From CAWHNT01 sp963830775 (GTDB taxonomy: Bacteria > Pseudomonadota > Alphaproteobacteria > Geminicoccales > Geminicoccaceae): DNA of 64,000 bases. Position 1 is the first letter of the stretch. Each line of letters opens with the position of its first letter. This document shows positions 62,452 through 64,000 of this stretch, piece after piece. Both the position numbers and the translations under genes were made by a program. The notes beneath the pieces were generated by a model. It saw only the letters and a program-made list of their open reading frames with translations, searched no databases and was not told where the DNA came from. Location: assembly GCA_963830775.1 (NCBI GenBank), contig CAWHNT010000031.1, forward strand, positions 1 to 64,000, in the 5' to 3' direction.

Positions 62452-62928
62452 TCAGGCCAGGAGGTCGGGCCGGAGCGGCACCACGACCGGCGTCGGTGGC
62501 TGCACCATCCGCCGGCCACCTTCGCCCATGGCCTTCCCGGCAAGTGCCGTCCAATCGGCCAGCGTGTTGACGAAGGCCTCGAGGGCAGCCTGGAACTCGG
62601 GAAAGGCGAGACCGGCCAGCGGGAGCCGCTGCTCCAGCGTGATCACGCCCGACGCGGGCTCGATCGCCAGGGTGGCACCGCGGCCGCCCTGCCAGAGGAA
62701 GTTGCTCTCCAGCATGGTCTCGAGGAAGGCCTGCGGCTTCGGGCCCTCGGTGCCCTGGATGCTGGCCAGCAGCAGGAGCGAGCCCTGGTCCTCCACGCCC
62801 AGGGAGACCACCAGCTGCCCGTCGAGCTCCAGGGTCAGGCTGGCATCCTCGTCGAGGTGCAGGCCCTCCAGCCCGAGCGTGCGCCCAAGCTCGTCGACAA
62901 GCAGCTGCGCCCGCGCGCCTGCGTCCAT
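62452..62928 (-). CDS. CesT-like type III secretion chaperone, island 3
   Basis: Protein of 158 residues with the class I chaperone pattern: AQLLVDELGRTLGLEGLHLD, LTLELDGQLVVSLGVEDQGS, FLETMLESNFLWQGGRGATL, LEQRLPLAGLAFPEFQAALE and the terminal helix AFVNTLADWTALAG. This is the clearest CesT-type sequence of the four. Two in-frame ATGs occur (62943 and 62928); the second has GGGAG nine nucleotides upstream and is preferred. First gene of the operon chaperone-ART-small ORF-ARH. Confidence 0.75.
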   Translation of the reverse strand: MDAGARAQLLVDELGRTLGLEGLHLDEDASLTLELDGQLVVSLGVEDQGSLLLLASIQGTEGPKPQAFLETMLESNFLWQGGRGATLAIEPASGVITLEQRLPLAGLAFPEFQAALEAFVNTLADWTALAGKAMGEGGRRMVQPPTPVVVPLRPDLLA

Positions 62929-62935
62929 GTGCGGA

Positions 62936-62959
62936 GCTCCCATCGCTCTCGATGGGAGC
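62936..62959 (-). promoter_or_regulatory. Hairpin masking the ribosome-binding site of the island 3 chaperone
   Basis: In the transcript GCTCCCATCG-AGAG-CGATGGGAGC forms a perfect 10-bp stem with a 4-nt loop. Its 3' arm contains the GGGAG that would serve the ATG at 62928, so folding would hide the ribosome-binding site. It could be a translational switch (thermosensor or protein-bound) or, less likely, an operator. Confidence 0.5.
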
Positions 62960-63006
62960 AGCTATAGGTGAGAGAAGTTAACGAACCCTGGACAGGGGTG
63001 GGGACG

Positions 63007-64000
63007 CTAGCGGCTCTCGTACAGGAACGCCCGCCCCGCGGCTTGCCCGTACTCCGGATCGTCCCAGCCCAGCATCTTGCCGGGGTTGAGGAGGCCCAAG
63101 GGGTCGGCCTCGCGCTTGAAGGCGAGCTGGGCCCGGTCGACCTGCTTCATCCCGCCTTCCTCGAGCGTGAAGGCATGCGGGTTGAAGATCGGGCAGCCAT
63201 GCTGCTCGTGATGGGCGATGATCTCCAGCAGCCGCTGGTCGGTGGTGTAGCGCACGAGCTGGAGGCCGAAGCAGGCGACCTCGCCGTGGTAGCGGACGAA
63301 CTCGAGGTGTACCGGCACCTCGTCGCCGAAGTGGCGGGCCATGCGCTCGACCCGCTCCAGATGGTCGGGTGCCGGGAACAGCGTCTGCAGGTAGGTGATG
63401 GAGCGGTCGTGCTTCAGCGCATGCAGCGTGGTGTGGTTCCAGGTGTGCTCGAAGAGCGGCATCCGCGGGGCTGCCACCTCGTCGGTGAAGCCCTCCTCGA
63501 TCACCCGGCCGGGCCCGCTTTGGAGCAGCTCCAGCAGGGCCTCGCGGGCATGCTCGGCCACCATGACGATGACCACGCTCTCGTCCCGCTCGACCGGCCG
63601 GTCGGGGAACAGGTAGTCGCGTGCCACCGGGCCCGCGATCACCGAGACCAGCTTCTTCAGGATCGCATCCTCGCGCGCCAGGGCGTCGGCGAAGCGGGCG
63701 GCCGCCATCAGCTCCGGGAAGCCCAGCAGCATCTCGACCCAGCGATAGGCGGGGGCCAGCGGCATCTCGAGCTCGGTGATGATACCGTTGGTGCCGTAGG
63801 CGTGGTTGACCTTCTGGATGTCGGCGCCGCGCAGCTCCAGGATCCGCGGCTCGGGCTCCATCGTCACCACCCGCAGGCCAAGTATGTTGCCGCGGTCGCG
63901 CAGCAGGCCCCAGGTGATCGAGCCGATCCCCGAGCTGCCGCCCGCCACGTAGCCGCCGATGGTGCCGGTCTTGTGGGTGCTGGGGTGGAGCCGCAGCTCC
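63007..64000 (-). CDS. FAD-binding oxidase (GlcD-type, FAD-linked oxidase), 5' end outside window
   Basis: C-terminal 330 residues of a BBE/GlcD-type flavoprotein; the frame is open to the window edge, where it reads THKTGTIGGYVAGGSSGIGS, the FAD-binding loop of the PCMH domain. Further features: HAYGTNGIITELEMPLAPAY, PLFEHTWNHTTLHALKHDRS and the C-terminal DPLGLLNPGKMLGWDDPEYG. It is a lactate/glycolate-type dehydrogenase by fold; the substrate is unknown. Confidence 0.85.
   Translation of the reverse strand, partial: ELRLHPSTHKTGTIGGYVAGGSSGIGSITWGLLRDRGNILGLRVVTMEPEPRILELRGADIQKVNHAYGTNGIITELEMPLAPAYRWVEMLLGFPELMAAARFADALAREDAILKKLVSVIAGPVARDYLFPDRPVERDESVVIVMVAEHAREALLELLQSGPGRVIEEGFTDEVAAPRMPLFEHTWNHTTLHALKHDRSITYLQTLFPAPDHLERVERMARHFGDEVPVHLEFVRYHGEVACFGLQLVRYTTDQRLLEIIAHHEQHGCPIFNPHAFTLEEGGMKQVDRAQLAFKREADPLGLLNPGKMLGWDDPEYGQAAGRAFLYESR

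Noticed and set aside
30300..62960. Presence of a type III secretion apparatus in the window
   Set aside because: No sct/ysc-type ring, ATPase, needle or switch genes are visible; only putative effectors and chaperones. The apparatus must be elsewhere if it exists.

Overview
The window is very GC-rich chromosomal DNA with dense, mostly non-overlapping genes. It looks alphaproteobacterial, probably Rhodospirillales/Geminicoccales-like. The pointers are an sdhCDAB operon of alphaproteobacterial type, a mesaconyl-CoA hydratase of the ethylmalonyl-CoA pathway, DUF4170 and DUF4112 proteins, an ECF sigma factor beside a single-domain response regulator, and many periplasmic-binding-protein and Gfo/Idh/MocA catabolic genes. 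Genus-level placement is inference. I saw no rRNA, tRNA or CRISPR array.

Layout. 0-9 kb: LivH-type permease, mesaconyl-CoA hydratase, a Phd/VapC-type toxin-antitoxin pair with a palindromic operator, a HAD phosphatase, sdhCDAB, a Uma2 nuclease and the stump of a PGN_0703-type nuclease. 9.2-12.2 kb: two near-identical IS1595-family elements with 8-bp target duplications, then a decayed RAYT transposase. 12.2-14.6 kb: response regulator, ECF sigma factor, manganese catalase. 14.8-25.2 kb: a family of small RTX-like proteins (copies A-D, all on the minus strand) riddled with mobile DNA. Copy B is intact (732 nt) and copy A is frameshifted. Copy C is cut by an IS701/IS4-like element and an IS66 element, and deleting both with one target duplication each restores exactly 732 nt. 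Copy D is a 5' stub next to an IS1-like element. A peptide-binding protein gene sits inside this array. 25.4-30.3 kb: class II aldolase, Rieske oxygenase, a lysine-less SelA-like protein, DUF4170, a ketopantoate-reductase-like gene. 33.6-43.5 kb: sugar epimerases, three Gfo/Idh/MocA dehydrogenases and an MFS transporter (polyol or sugar catabolism). 44-58.9 kb: GH3 glucosidase, OmpA-like protein, Crp regulator, acid phosphatase, topoisomerase IB, a large RTX protein, SDR, lipoproteins, DadA-type and EutA-type enzymes.

The most unusual content is three islands that look like type III secretion effector/chaperone loci, although no secretion apparatus lies in the window. Island 1 (30.3-33.5 kb): CesT-like chaperone, R-S-ExE ADP-ribosyltransferase and a coupled small ORF, divergent from a second chaperone and a second putative effector. 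Island 2 (39.7-42.2 kb): chaperone and a 655-residue coiled-coil protein. Island 3 (60.3-62.9 kb): chaperone, ADP-ribosyltransferase, small ORF and an ADP-ribosylglycohydrolase (DraG family) in one operon, which looks like a toxin-antidote unit. Three of the putative effectors share an N-terminal domain.

Caution on quality: about 17 frame breaks occur in otherwise conserved reading frames on both strands, and every one behaves as a +1 insertion. This suggests insertion-type sequencing error more than gene decay. Such genes are annotated full length with the break noted.
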